Program-made: the position numbers and the translations under genes
Notes under the pieces: generated by a model
What the model was told of the DNA's origin: nothing
Database searches by the model: none
Seen by the model: the letters and a program-made list of their open reading frames with translations, nothing else
NCBI GenBank assembly: GCA_964036275.1
Contig: OZ038439.1
Coordinates: forward strand, 7,198,169 to 7,262,168
Reading direction: 5' to 3'
Source of the DNA: Litoditis marina
Lineage: Eukaryota > Nematoda > Chromadorea > Rhabditida > Rhabditidae
Length of the DNA: 64,000 nucleotides
In this document: one piece after another, positions 15,290 to 26,844 of the stretch
Numbering within the stretch: the first letter of the stretch is position 1
How the letters are laid out: the number at the start of each line of letters is the position of its first letter

Positions 15290-16140
15290 ATGGTTTTTCA
15301 AACTATTCCATATGATTTTGAGTTGCTCCTACTTACCACGTGGAAAAACGTGATTTTTTGCGACGCCATGACGTGGCAAACTGGGACATTGGCCAGATGG
15401 TCAATTTTATTGAAAATTGATAATGTTAAAGTTTATTCGTTATCTATTATGGTTTTGAAAACTGTTCCATGTGGTTTCGAGTTGCTCCTACTTACCACGT
15501 GAAAAAACATGATTTTTTGCGACGCCATGACGTCGCAAACTGGGACATTGGCCAGATGGTCAATTTTATTGAAAATTGATAATGTTAAAGTTTATTCGTT
15601 ATCTATTATGGTTTTGAAAACTGTTCCATGTGGTTTCGAGTTGCTCCTACTTACCACGTGAAAGAACGTGATTTTTTGCGACGCCATGACGTCGCAAACT
15701 GGGACATTGGCCAGATGGTCAATTTTATTGAAAATTGATAATGTTAAAGTTTATTCTTCATCTATTATGGTTTTGAAAACTATTCCATATGATTTTGAGT
15801 TGCTCCTACTTACCACGTGGAAAAACGTGATTTTTTGCGACGCCATGACGTGGCAAACTGGGACATTGGCCAGATGGTCAATTTTATTGAAAATTGATAA
15901 TGTTAAAGTTTATTCGTTATCTATTATGGTTTTGAAAACTGTTCCATGTGGTTTCGAGTTGCTCCTACTTACCACGTGAAAAAACATGATTTTTTGCGAC
16001 GCCATGACGTCGCAAACTGGGACATTGGCCAGATGGTCAATTTTATTGAAAATTGATAATGTTAAAGTTTATTCGTTATCTATTATGGTTTTGAAAACTG
16101 TTCCATGTGGTTTCGAGTTGCTCCTACTTACCACGTGAAA
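15290..16140 (+). repeat. Satellite higher-order repeat, 3 monomers (477-bp offset)
   Basis: The private variant ACGTGGCAAAC (for ACGTCGCAAAC), which breaks one arm of the dyad, occurs at about 15371 and 15848, exactly 477 bp apart. The flanking monomers (GTTCCATGTGG type, AAAAACATG and AAAGAACGTG variants) repeat in the same order. Confidence 0.8.
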
Positions 16141-18415
16141 GAACGTGATTTTTTGCGACGCCATGACGTCGCAAACTGGGACATTGGCCAGATGGTCAAT
16201 TTTATTGAAAATTGATAATGTTAAAGTTTATTCTTCATCTATTATGGTTTTGAAAACTATTCCATATGGTTTCGAGTTGCTCCTACTTACCACGTGAAAA
16301 AACGTGATTTTTTGCGACGCCATGACGTCGCAAACTGAGACATTGGCCAGAAGATCAATTTTATTGAAAATTGATAATGTTAGAGTTTATTCGTTATCTA
16401 TTATGGTTTTGAAAACTATTCCATATGATTTTGAGTTGCTCCTACTTACCACGTGAAAAAACGTGATTTTTTGCGACGCCATGACGTCGCAAACTGGGAC
16501 ATTGGCCAGAAGGTCAATTTTTTTGAAAATTGATAATGTTAAAGTTTATCCTTTATCTATTGTGGTTTTTCAAACTATTTCATATGATTTTGAGTTGCTC
16601 CTACTTACCACGTGGAAAAACGTGATTTTTTGCGACGCCATGACGTCGCAAACTGGGACATTGGCCAGAAGGTCAATTTTATTGAAAATTGATAATGTTA
16701 AAGTTTATTCTTTATCTGTTATGGTTTTGAAAACTATTCCATACGGTTTTGAGTTGCTCCTACTTACCACGTGAAAAAACGTGATTTTTTGCGACGCCAT
16801 GACGTCGCAAACTGGGACATTGGCCAGAAGGTCAATTTTATTGAAAATTGATAATGTTAAAATTTATTCGTTATCTTTTATGGTTTTGAAAACTGTTTCA
16901 TATGATTTTGAGTTTCTCCTACTTACCACGTGGAAAAACGTGATTTTTTGCGACGCCATGACGTCGCAAACTGGGACATTGGCCAGAAGGTCAATTTTAT
17001 TGAAAATTGATGATGTTAAAGTTTATTCTTCATCTATTATGGTTTTGAAAACTATTCCATATGGTTTTAAGTTGCTCCTACTTACCACGTGAAAAAACGT
17101 GATTTTTTGCGACGCCATGACGTCGCAAACTGGGACATCGACCAGATGGTCAATTTTATTAAAAATTGATAATGTTAAAGTTTATTCTTCATCTATTATG
17201 GTTTTGAAAACTATTTCATATGGTTTTGAGTTGCTCCTACTTAACACCTGGGAAAACGCGATTTTTTGCGACGCCATGACGTCGCAAACTGGGACATTGG
17301 CCAGAAGGTCAATTTTATTGAAAAGTGATAATGTTAAAGTTTATTCTTCATCTATTATGGGTTTGAAAACTATTCCATATGGTGTTGAGTTGCTCCTACT
17401 TAACACGTGGGAAAACGTGATTTTTTTGCGACGCCATGACGTCGCAAACTGGAACATTGGCCAGATGGTCAATTTTATTGAAAATTGATAATGTTTAAGT
17501 ATATTCTTCATCTATTATGGTTTTTCAAACTATTCCATATAATTTTGAGTTGCTCCTACTTATCACGTGGAAAAACGTGATTTTTTGCGACGCCATGACG
17601 TCGCAAACTGGGACATTGGCCAGAAGGTCAATTTTATTGAAAATTGATAATGTTAAAGTTTATTCTTCATCTATTATGGTTTTGAAAACTATTCCATATG
17701 GTTTCAAGTTGCTCCTACTTACCACGTGAAAAAACGTGATTTTTTGCGACGCAATGACGTCGCAAACTGGGACATCGACCAGATGGTCAATTTTATTGAA
17801 AATTGTTAATGTTAAAGTTTATTCTTCATCTATTATGGTTTTGAAAACTATTTCATATTGTTTTGAGTTGCTCCTACTTAACACGTGGGAAAACGTGATT
17901 TTTTGCGACGCCATGACGTCGCAAACTGGGACATTAGCCAGAAGGTCAATTTTATTGAAAATTTATAATGTTAAAGCTTATTCTTCATCTACAATGGTTT
18001 TGGAAACTATTCCATACGATTTTGAGATGCTCCTACTTACCACGTGGAAAACGTGATTTTTTGCGACGCCATGATGTCGCAAACTGGGACATTGGCCAGA
18101 AGGTCAATTTTATTGAAAATTGATAATGTTAAAGTTTATTCTTCTTCTATTATGGTTTTGAAAACTATTCCATATGGTTTTGAGTTGCTCCTACTTACCA
18201 CGTGGAAAAACGTGATTTTTTGCGACGCCATGACGTCGCAAACTGCGACATTAGCCAGAAGGTCAATTTTATTGAAAATTTATAATGTTAAAGCTTATTC
18301 TTCATCTACAATGGTTTTGGAAACTATTCCATACGATTTTGAGATGCTCCTACTTACCACGTGGAAAACGTGATTTTTTGCGACGCCATGATGTCGCAAA
18401 CTGGGACATTGGCCA

Positions 18416-18800
18416 GAAGGGTGAAAATTGATAATGTTAAAGTTTATTCTTCATCTATTATGGTTTTGAAAACCATTGACGTCGCAAACTGGGACATTGG
18501 CCAGAAGGTCAATTTTATTGAAAATTGATAATGGTAAAGTTTATTCTTAATCTATCATGGTTTTGAAAACTATTCCATATGGTTTTAAGTTGCTCCTACT
18601 TACCACGTGGAAAAACGTGATTTTTTGCGACGCCATGATGTCGCGAACTGGGACATTGGCAAGATGGTCAATTTTATTGAAAATTGATAATGGTAAAGTT
18701 TATTCTTAATCTATCATGGTTTTGAAAACTATTCCATATGGTTTTGAAATGTTCCTACTTACCCCGTGGAAAAACGTGATTGTTCGCGCGTCGCAAATTG
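18416..18800 (+). repeat. Degenerate right edge of the satellite array
   Basis: The last monomers are truncated and diverged. There is a fused break at about 18418-18423, an internal deletion that joins AACCATTG to ACGTCGCAAAC near 18478, and then two monomers with GGTAAAG and TTAATCTATCATG variants. Similarity stops within the dyad at about 18780-18800, where only TTCGCGCGTCGCAAATTGAG remains. Decay at the edge is what unequal exchange predicts for satellite borders. Confidence 0.85.
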
Positions 18801-18960
18801 AGAACAAGACTGGTAAAAGTCTTAAAACTTCACCAAAAGTTCGCACAGGCTTTCTACTGAAAAAAATATCCAATTAAACTATCTGCTACTTCGAGAAAGA
18901 GAATATTTTTCAAGCATTTATGATTCATTCTCAAATCTTGGTCTCCAAATACAACAACAT

Positions 18961-21823
18961 TCAGTTTTTCGCATAGATATTGCTGGCTACCACGACAGAA
19001 GCAGACGATTTGCTGGGACAACGTGTGTGCCATTTGCCTTCATCATTGCAGTACATTGGGGCTGTTGTGGGGAGAGGGTTGAAGATATTTCCTTCAGCAC
19101 ACTTTTCGTCGTCAATCTGAAAGGTTAGAAGTTATAATCAAAGGGTAATAGAATTTACAATTGTCATAGTTAATCCCAAATTTTGATATAGTGCGCGCCG
19201 AATTAATAAAATATCCGCCTTCTGTGAGACTCACACTGTACCTAAAAGTTTTGGAGGCTCGAAAGCTAACCACCGTACCAACTAGACTTGCCACAACACT
19301 GTTGACAAATTGTATATACGTGTTCTTACACAGCACAAAGCGACATATACAGTATTTTTCCGCGTTTCTTCAAGCGACAAATATGTGACTTACCCAAAGA
19401 GAATTCGCGGCTGCTGCCAGATTTATGGTCACAGTTGCGCACCGAGGATTTCCTTCCACTGTCACAGTCCTAGAAATAAGTTTTAGAATAGAACTGAATC
19501 ACTATCATTTTTTCTAGAACCTGTGTTTCATGTGACTATTTTGACAAATCTTTGGAGACTCAGCTTTCCATCAACTAATATTGTAGTAATTACAACATTC
19601 TTTTGAAATACAAAACCTAAAGCTTCCAAGAAACAGAAAGGAATATGAGTTTTTTGAACAAATATTATTGTTTGCTTAAACGTATTGTTGACTGACTCAT
19701 CGCGGCATTGTTCCTCAGAGTTCTGCCGAGATAAATAAACCACGCCCCTTAAGTCCCCATCGACTCCCTCCCAGGTTCTGTATCAATAGTAGGTATAATA
19801 CATCTCTATAGTATTCATGTTTTCCATATTTGTTGCTCACCCAAGTGTAACCTCAACATCGCTGAGTGAACTTCCGTTGTCAATGAAGGGCTGCAGTTGT
19901 TCCATTGTACAAGTTTGACACGCCGGGGTCACTGAGAGGAATATGGTGTTAGACTATTTCGATTGCATAGTCACGAAAACATGTTGAACACCGCAGAACT
20001 CAGAGACGTGAAATGATAAAATGCACTAAGCCTCATTAGGAAGCTAACTTCTCGTAGAGCTCTTTTGAAGCAGGTTTATAAGATGTATGTTAACCTATCC
20101 CAATGTGTTTGTAGTCTGATATTGTTGAGTTCTGAATACATTTCGTGGCTAGTTGTGTGTATTGAGATCAAACTACAACAAAAATGTGTTTATTATCCAA
20201 ATGATGTCTTCTCATTCGATAAAATAGACAATTCAACCTAGTGAAAGGTAAAAACTATCTCAACCAATTTATTTGTTCGAGTCACAACTAATGTTTCCCT
20301 GCTTTGATGGCTTCTATGAAACATCAGTTCTACGAAACTAGTTAGAATAGTAAACACTACCTTGGACGATTTCTCTTATTTGGAAGGACGTGGTTATACT
20401 CTTGGCGCCGCCTGAACAGGCCTTCATCTTCCACATTCCGTCCTCCCCGCAATGCAGTTCTGATTGGGCCGGAGTAGACGACATGAACGGGTTCGATAAA
20501 CACGTTTCACCATCGACCTGCAATCGAAATACAAAAAATATTTTCCACTTCGTTTCGATGTGAATCGATTATCATCATACATGTCACAAATTCTATGTTC
20601 AATCGTTATTTAGAAGGCATTAGATGAGCAGGACAACTAAAATGTATAGTCGTCGCCAATGGAAAGGCGGGAGGGTACTGTATATCTCACTTTCCACTGT
20701 GTAAGCACACATGTCTTTGATTCCAAAGCTTGCTGGTTATGTGTCTCAATAGCGCAGTGGTTAGCGCCCTGCTACGAATCTTTTGCTCGCAGGTTCGGTT
20801 CCGACGAGAAACAGAAATTTATAAATTTGGCACTTACTTGCTTCTCTCGTGATTGCATAATTTTACGTTTTCATAATTTCAGGCTTCAGTGAAAATGAAA
20901 CGGTAGATTTCAGCTCTAGAATTTGTTTTCTATGTATTTTGCTAACAGCCTCATCAATTCAAACATAAATATCTGTTGTATATTGGTTTTACTGCTGTTT
21001 TTGCGACTTTCGCGTAAGTACACCATCTGACCAAGATCTCGAATCCTGTGACAGCCCGTTGTTCCACGTTGAGTGTCGCGGCTGTACATCCGGAGTTCTC
21101 TGTCAATTCTCTGAAAATTGCAACATTTATGAGTTAAACGAAAAAATTCGTGAACAAATGATTATTCATCAGAATAGAATGTTTTCTCGCGATTGAACAC
21201 GTGTTTTTACACATTGGTATACGTGGCATTCTAATTACGAGAAAATGTAGACATCCACTTTATCGTAATTGAAGTGATTAATTTGAGTATGATTGTAGTT
21301 ATTGTACCAACGATTTCGTAGTACCCTCACAATGAACTGGTTATTAATTTCACTGGTAGAGACCTTTGAGAAAATTCGGAACATGTTAAACAAACTTTTT
21401 TCGAATAGAACTACACTCACGCAACCGAAACAGGGATACTTCCATCCGAGTTATCTAGTACTGCCACCAACGCTTCTTCCGTACACGAAGTACAGGATGG
21501 AGGAGCTAAAAACAGCATCGTTTGTACGTCAGGTTCACAAAACACAATACGGGATTAAACAGGATGAAAAACAAGCCTATTCGTTGTATACTCTAAATTA
21601 ATGAATATTCATCTCTAGCCGAAATTGAACTTGCGAACGAAAGATGCTAAAGAGCACGCTAACCACCCAGATACGTGGATACCAACCGTCAAGGTTTGGA
21701 ATCGAAGACACTTAATACACAGCGAAAATTAAGGTATACAGCACTCTCCCGCCTTTCCTTTGGCGACGACTATGTCTTTCTAATTCATGGCAGGCATCGA
21801 GAAACTACAAAAAGAGTCAAACC

Positions 21824-21863
<40 letters not shown>

Positions 21864-24800
21864 GGTGTTGTTGTTGTTGTGGTTGGTTGCGTACAGTCGC
21901 ATTCCGGCTCCACCGATTCCGTTTCCGGTTCTCGTTCGCAGATGAATCTACTCGTGAGGTAGTTGCATCTCACATTGGTCACCAGCCCCGTGTCGCCATT
22001 GAACGGAACGTATCGGTTAGAATACGGATCCGGCAGGAACTGCAACAGAACACGTATACTAGAAGTGAAATGAGTAGTCACGTGAAATTCGTATTTTAAT
22101 GAGTCATAGTGCACTTTGTCGTTGCACATTTCTTAGTTCTGCTGTGTTTAACATGTTTCACGTGACTATGCAATTGACACAGTATATAGGGTGAAAAGAA
22201 CCCGTGAAAAGTCGATTGAATCAAGATCAAAGATTATACATTGGTCATACATTACACGTCAATTCGTTTCGGTGTCATTCCATGTTCGTAGATACATTTC
22301 GGTTTAATTGTAACTATTCCTCTACCCGGTTGTGCAAATGTGAATTGTGTCATTGTGTAATGAAAAATACAGCTGGAATAGTCGTAAAAACCTTATAGTC
22401 ATACTGACCATGACACACGTATTCGGTCCATACGGCATTCCGGGTACCCATTTCAGTCCGGTTCCGGTACTTTCATCCGTCCAGCTAAATGTCCGTTGGT
22501 TGGCCGAGTCGCGCCCGATCACCAGTCCTATCCAGGGGGCAGAGGAGAGCTCGTGCACTCCGCCCATTCGTGATATGGCTGCAAAGTTCAGTTTAATCAC
22601 TTCTTCTATCGCTATCTCTCTATCGTTCTTTCTCTTCTCTTTCACTCTGTCTCTATATCTTTCTTTATATTCTCATTTCTATCTGTCTATCTCCTTCTCC
22701 TTTGCTTCCTATTTTTCTCCTTTTGTCTTCCTTCTCCAAGTTGTTTCAATTTTAAATCACATTTCACTCTCTAACATTCGACTGACTGTGTACGAATTCA
22801 TTCTCCCTGAGGGTGTTGATGGACGCCAAATGTCCCCCCATTTTCGAACATTCCGCCTCCGCTTCGGGTTGCGTGAACAGGTCGCCCGTCGGCTGACTAC
22901 AGTTGAAGTGCTGAAAATTTTCGCATCATTTTCTAGAAGACTCTTTTTTTCGAACTCCCACCGCCCTTTTAACGCAAACCACGTTTTCACGTACAGAAGG
23001 AAAATATAACTTGCACCGCACTGTTTTGTATTGCGGTTTTACTTCAAGTTCTCCCATTTACATTCGCACTTTCCAATAGGTGCTTTGAACACCTTCAGAG
23101 GGCGAAAACGATTTCAATTAGCAAGAACGGTAGCATAATAAATTTCATTTTAACGTAGAGTTCTGCAGTTTGCAGGGTACGTTCGTAATACATGTTGTTT
23201 ACTGAGAAGCCCGCTTCCTAAGACAGTAGGTTTGACAATGAGACATTAGCGAGATACAGAAAATCGGAAAACTTGCAAAAACCAATATAACTTTAAAAAG
23301 ATTGTTTTCTATCGTAGAGTGCACCTGGGTACATACATAACAATACACAAAGTTGTTAGCATCAATGAGATTAAAGTTATTAACTGTCCTCAAAACAGAT
23401 TTCTGAAATCTAGAAACTACACGATCTAATCATCAAACATATTGAAGTTTCCTGGCTATATCAGAGGCATTATCCTACCGAGAAAGTACATTAGAGTGCG
23501 AAATCAGAAAAAACTTTTGTGTTGAACTCTTACCTTGTAGCAGTGTCCCCAATACGGAATCCAACCATTCTTGCATTCCTCCATTTCAGCTGAAAGTTTC
23601 AGAAATGCCTTCTATTAATACACTACTATATGATTATCAAGGAAACTCAAAATTGTTGAAATATTTCGAACAAGGGATTATTTGGTTCGAAAACGTCAAA
23701 ACTAATGAAAGTCTCCCAAAGTCTGATCAGGAATAACGAGAACTGTGTAACCCACTTATCCTTCTGCATTCAACTCCACCTCGATCACTTTTTATAATTT
23801 TGTGTAAAGATCATGTTTAGAGTTTTTCGATGTTTCTGAGCCAAAAAGAGTCCGCCAAACCAGAGACAACGTAATGCGTAACAAAAACAAGTTACCCCAC
23901 GTCCTTCCCCCTCACATTCACGAAATGAACAAGTTGACTCACGTTTTTTTTTCTCTTTTCACATTGAAACACAGAAAAAGTCAACCCACGCTCTTCCTCT
24001 TCCGGTTGTTCCGGTTCGACCGTGACCGTCTCCGTCGGGCATCCGTATTCCTGTTCAGTCGAGGCTATTCCGGGCGCTCGTTCACAGATGAAACGGGTGG
24101 AATTTAGGTTGCACGGAACGCCGGCAACAATCCCCGTATCACCGGAAAACAGAGTCGAGTGGACATCGGATATAAACTGGAAAAATAAAAGATTACTTTC
24201 CATTTTTCTTTATCCTATCGTCTCTTCCTCTTCTTTTATCGGTCTCTCTGTTCCTATTCAATCATTTTCTGTTCTCTCGATATGTTTATATCGTCCTCCC
24301 CTTCTCCATCCTTACTCTGTTTCTCATCGATTTCCCTCTCGCTCTCTCTCTCCCTTTCTCGTTCCTCTCTCTCTTTCTCGCTTTCTCTCTCTATCCTTCT
24401 TGCTCTCTATCTCTCTCTCTCTCCTTCTCGTTCTCTCTCTCTCTCTTCTTCTCGCTCTCTATCTCTCTCTCTCTCTCTCTCTCCCTCTCTCTCTCCCTCT
24501 CCCTCTCTCTCTCTTTCTCTCTCTCTTTTTCTCTCTCTCTTTCTCTCTTCCCCACCACAACACAGTCCTCCCCCTCCTCTGCTCCCTCCCCCCATCTCCA
24601 TCCCTTCCCAGTACTTCCATCCGTCCAGACCAACTCTCCTTCTCTCTTTACCAGTCCAATCCACGGCTGGCTCTCACTTCCATGCGTTCCTCCAATTCTC
24701 GAAAACACTGAAAAACCAATGTATATATTATAACTGAGTGGTCAAGTGGTTAGTGTTCGGCTGGCGCTCAAACGACCCCGGTTCGATCGCCGCTCGCGGC

Positions 24801-25859
24801 ATGAATGGTGTGATCGTGTGAAAAAGTACGTTTACCTTTCATACAAGAGTTTGAGGAAAGTTTAAGTATAACATATGTTCTTACTTTTCAAAAAGCTGTT
24901 TACTCCTTTGTTGTTGATTGATACCAAATGTCCTCCCATTCTACTACATTCGTTTTCAGCCTCTGCCTGCATCAGTGGCTCGCCGATGAAGTGCTGAAAA
25001 TGGAAAATATGAACAACGTGCGATCAAATCTGTGAGAGACGATTACTGCAACTGCGTCTCTGTGATCTACACACTCTCTCGTCTGTTAGCTGACGACTTC
25101 AACACATGTCATATCTTGGGGCTGTACCATTGTCTTCCTCCACATCCACTTGCTGTACCGTTTCACATTTTTGTGATGATTACTCGCCCCGCACTGACTA
25201 TGAACTAACTATAAAATTAAACTATAAACTGACTACAAACTATTAACTATAAAAATCGACTATAAACTTCTCAATCTTCGTTGATTAAGACTATGGTTGA
25301 ACTGTACAGTGAACATTTTGATGGGAAGTTCCGAAACTAATGTTTTTACAAAACATTTCAACTCCAGAGCTTACAATTAGTATCATATCAGCACCGATTG
25401 TATTGATTTGACTGATTACATACCAAGCTGTTAATTTCTACCTGTCAGATGGAAGCAATCACCATAATATGGAACCTACACCTAAATGTTCAGAACATCA
25501 CACCTATACCAGAAGTAAATTGAATAGTCATGAGAAGTTCGCATTCTAATGAGGCAATGTGCCCTTTGTCATTGCACGTTTCTGAGTTCTGCTGTGTTCA
25601 ACATGTTTTACGTTACTCTGCAGGCGACTAACAGTAAATTGCTCATTTATAACTGAAGTCATGTTTCGAACATCACACCTATTTGCTCTTTTTGAGGAAA
25701 ATCACTTAATTTCCGTTCTATTCCAGTTTTTCTTACCTCAAACTTTGTAGAACTCACCCTATAGCAGCGTTCATAGTACATGGTCCAGCCATTTTCACAT
25801 ATATCGGCAGCTGCCGCTTGATTCAGAATTCCAAGGGCGAGAACCAGAAATAGTCGCAT
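18961..25859 (-). CDS. Secreted protein with two C-type lectin domains and two worm Cys-rich domains
   Basis: Fourteen exons read by eye on the minus strand: 25859-25758, 24993-24885, 24707-24556, 24176-23990, 23589-23534, 22910-22787, 22578-22409, 22039-21823, 21505-21421, 21110-21032, 20517-20361, 19931-19841, 19469-19394 and 19116-18961. All phases agree and give 586 residues. An in-frame Met at 25889 would add 10 residues. The signal peptide starts MRLFLVLALGILNQAAA. Lectin domain 1 starts at DICENGW and has GGHLVSI, W(I)GL, WTDGS and FICER. Lectin domain 2 starts at EECKNGW and has GGHLASI, FSWTDES and FICERE. A Thr-rich linker encoded by (TTG)n on the plus strand follows. Next come two related modules with a CxxC start, a GC core and HCGEDGMW or YCNDEGKW, resembling the nematode C6/DUF281-type extracellular domains. 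The role is presumably extracellular carbohydrate or pathogen recognition, by family. The stop lies about 170 bp from the satellite. Exon 3 ends beside a long CT tract. The domain names are family inference. Confidence 0.85.
19967..20060 (-). mobile_element. Small TIR element, TCACGTGA family (intronic copy)
   Basis: A reverse-oriented, diverged copy of the roughly 95-bp family best seen at 22076-22171. It lies in an intron of the lectin gene. The shared core reads as the reverse complement of CTGAGTTCTGCTGTGTTCAA. Confidence 0.6.
20645..20838 (+). mobile_element. tRNA-bearing MITE-like element, copy 1
   Basis: Starts TATAGTCGTCGCC and ends near GGCACTTACT. It contains an A-box-like TAGCGCAGTGGTTAG and a B-box-like GGTTCGGTTCC about 40 bp apart. 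It lies in an intron of the lectin gene, opposite to the gene strand. Confidence 0.8.
21618..21773 (-). mobile_element. tRNA-bearing MITE-like element, copy 2 (diverged)
   Basis: A reverse-oriented copy. The end GGCGACGACTAT and the core CTCCCGCCTTTCC are clear. The tRNA-like part (TTGAACTTGCGAACGAAAGA) is damaged. It lies in an intron of the lectin gene. Confidence 0.65.
21823..21883 (-). repeat. Coding (TTG)n microsatellite giving a poly-Thr linker
   Basis: A TTG trinucleotide run on the plus strand reads as ACA (Thr) codons on the gene strand. It forms a linker between the second lectin domain and the Cys-rich modules. Exon 8 ends in this run at a CAACAG|GTTTGA donor. The length is probably polymorphic. 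Confidence 0.8.
22076..22171 (+). mobile_element. Small TIR element, TCACGTGA family (best copy)
   Basis: About 96 bp bounded by the inverted repeats AGTCACGTGAAA and TTTCACGTGACT. Related copies lie at about 19967, 25536 and 60935. All four are in introns. There is no coding capacity, so it is a MITE-like element. Confidence 0.75.
24320..24552 (+). repeat. CT-rich microsatellite next to a lectin exon
   Basis: An interrupted CTCTCT tract in the intron directly after exon 3 of the lectin gene (donor at 24555). It produces Ser/Leu-rich reading frames on the plus strand and Glu/Arg-rich frames on the minus strand that are not genes. Confidence 0.9.
24737..24800 (+). other. tRNA-like fragment (not a functional tRNA)
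   Basis: TGGTCAAGTGGTTAG fits a tRNA A box, and CGGTTCGATCG about 30 bp on resembles a B box. The T-stem and acceptor stem do not pair well, so I call it a tRNA-derived relic. It lies in a lectin-gene intron. Confidence 0.5.
25536..25622 (+). mobile_element. Small TIR element, TCACGTGA family (diverged copy)
   Basis: Shares TCTGAGTTCTGCTGTGTTCA and flanking sequence with the copy at 22076. Its terminal repeats are eroded. It lies in the first intron of the lectin gene. Confidence 0.6.
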
Positions 25860-25889
25860 GTTCAGGATGAACCGCTTGAACAATGCCAT

Positions 25890-26844
25890 GGTTCATCCAT
25901 GTTAATTTAAGATTGTCAAAAAACACTCTGTTAAATGGATTTAATGTAAATACAAATAAATGTAGGAATAATTTGTCGGTTGCATGCATAATAATGAGGA
26001 TCTAAAGTAGTTGGAAATCATGTTGTCTAATGGGTTTTATTGCAGACCCAGCAAGCAATGGCATTATTCGACAGTCAGAATTTACGATCGCATCATTTGA
26101 GCCAAGTAATTTAAAAATTCAACATAAATACATCACCAAAATTTAATGTAACACGAAAGTTTTTTTTATAGATGAAGTAGCAGATAGAATTCATACTTGT
26201 ATTCGAAATCAAATGATGGAAGTTCAAGATGTATTTAATTGTAATCGAAACACAGTAAGGTCATAGTTATGGAAAAAGTCACAGCTATTTGAAGGTAGTA
26301 CATAACCATCGTGTTTTGATGAACCATGTAATCAGCTACGCTGAACAAATATGCTACTTTTTGTAACTATAGAATTGCTGAAAAAAAACAGTACGGAGAA
26401 ATTTACGACTAAATGCATTTTTTGGCGTCAAAAATATTCCTACTGAAGTAAAGAAGGATTGATTTGCACTTCAGTGTATTAAAATGGTAGTAGGAGAAAG
26501 GAGAGGTTGGGGTCCTTCGAAGTGGTTACTGTCGCGCCTGTGCTAAACGTCTAAATAAAATGGACTATGAGATCTATCATGATTGATTCTGTTTCATATC
26601 ACTATAACTGGTTGCACATATCGAACATCGATTGATATTTATCATTCAGAACCTTACAAACATATTGCATATCAATAAATATCACGTTGACAATAAAAAC
26701 AGTTATATTTCCCACTTTACCAGTCGTTAAATTATATATGTATAACTGGGAGCAAAGGTTTAACATACACCGTTCTATAATATATACACCTGATAACGTT
26801 ATTTATTCCCGAATTGATTGTTTATATGTAGTATTTTTACCAAG
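25890..26844. other. Intergenic, with one short HTH-like coding relic
   Basis: This lies between the lectin gene start and the 3' end of the next minus-strand gene. It is AT-rich. A short plus-strand frame at about 26172-26265 follows a TTTTTTTATAG acceptor-like site. It contains DEVADRIHTCIRNQ and FNCNRNTVRS and ends in a stop. It could be a fragment of a transposase helix-turn-helix, but it is too short to assign. I see nothing else. Confidence 0.4.

Larger units (their letters stand above)
1..18790 (+). repeat. 159-bp satellite array (about 118 monomers)
   Basis: A head-to-tail tandem array with a period of 159 bp: the motif AATGTTAAAG recurs at 1, 160 and onward. It is open at the left edge, so the full array is longer. 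Each monomer has a well-conserved part, roughly from the CTCCTACTTA motif to the AAAATTGATAATG motif, and a variable part of about 50-60 bp around TATGGTTTTGAAAACTATTCC. The conserved part holds a 24-bp near-perfect dyad (arms TTTGCGACG and CGTCGCAAA around CCATGA), a degenerate E-box-like CCACGTGG, and an AT-rich inverted repeat (CAATTTT...AAAATTG). Because 159 is 53 codons, several frames stay open across many monomers. I regard those ORFs as a by-product and not as genes. Nearest-neighbour and longer-range duplications are both present. Confidence 0.97.

Noticed and set aside
28..18373. Dozens of ORFs of 70-474 codons in the first 18 kb
   Set aside because: All are translations of the 159-bp satellite. 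They start and stop by single-base variants and occur on both strands because the period is a multiple of three.
1..18790. CRISPR-like direct repeats
   Set aside because: The repeats are contiguous 159-bp monomers without unique spacers, in a eukaryotic context.
24282..24737. Ser/Leu-rich and Glu/Arg-rich ORFs at 24.3, 55.6 and 58.2 kb
   Set aside because: They are translations of CT/GA microsatellites inside introns of recognised genes.
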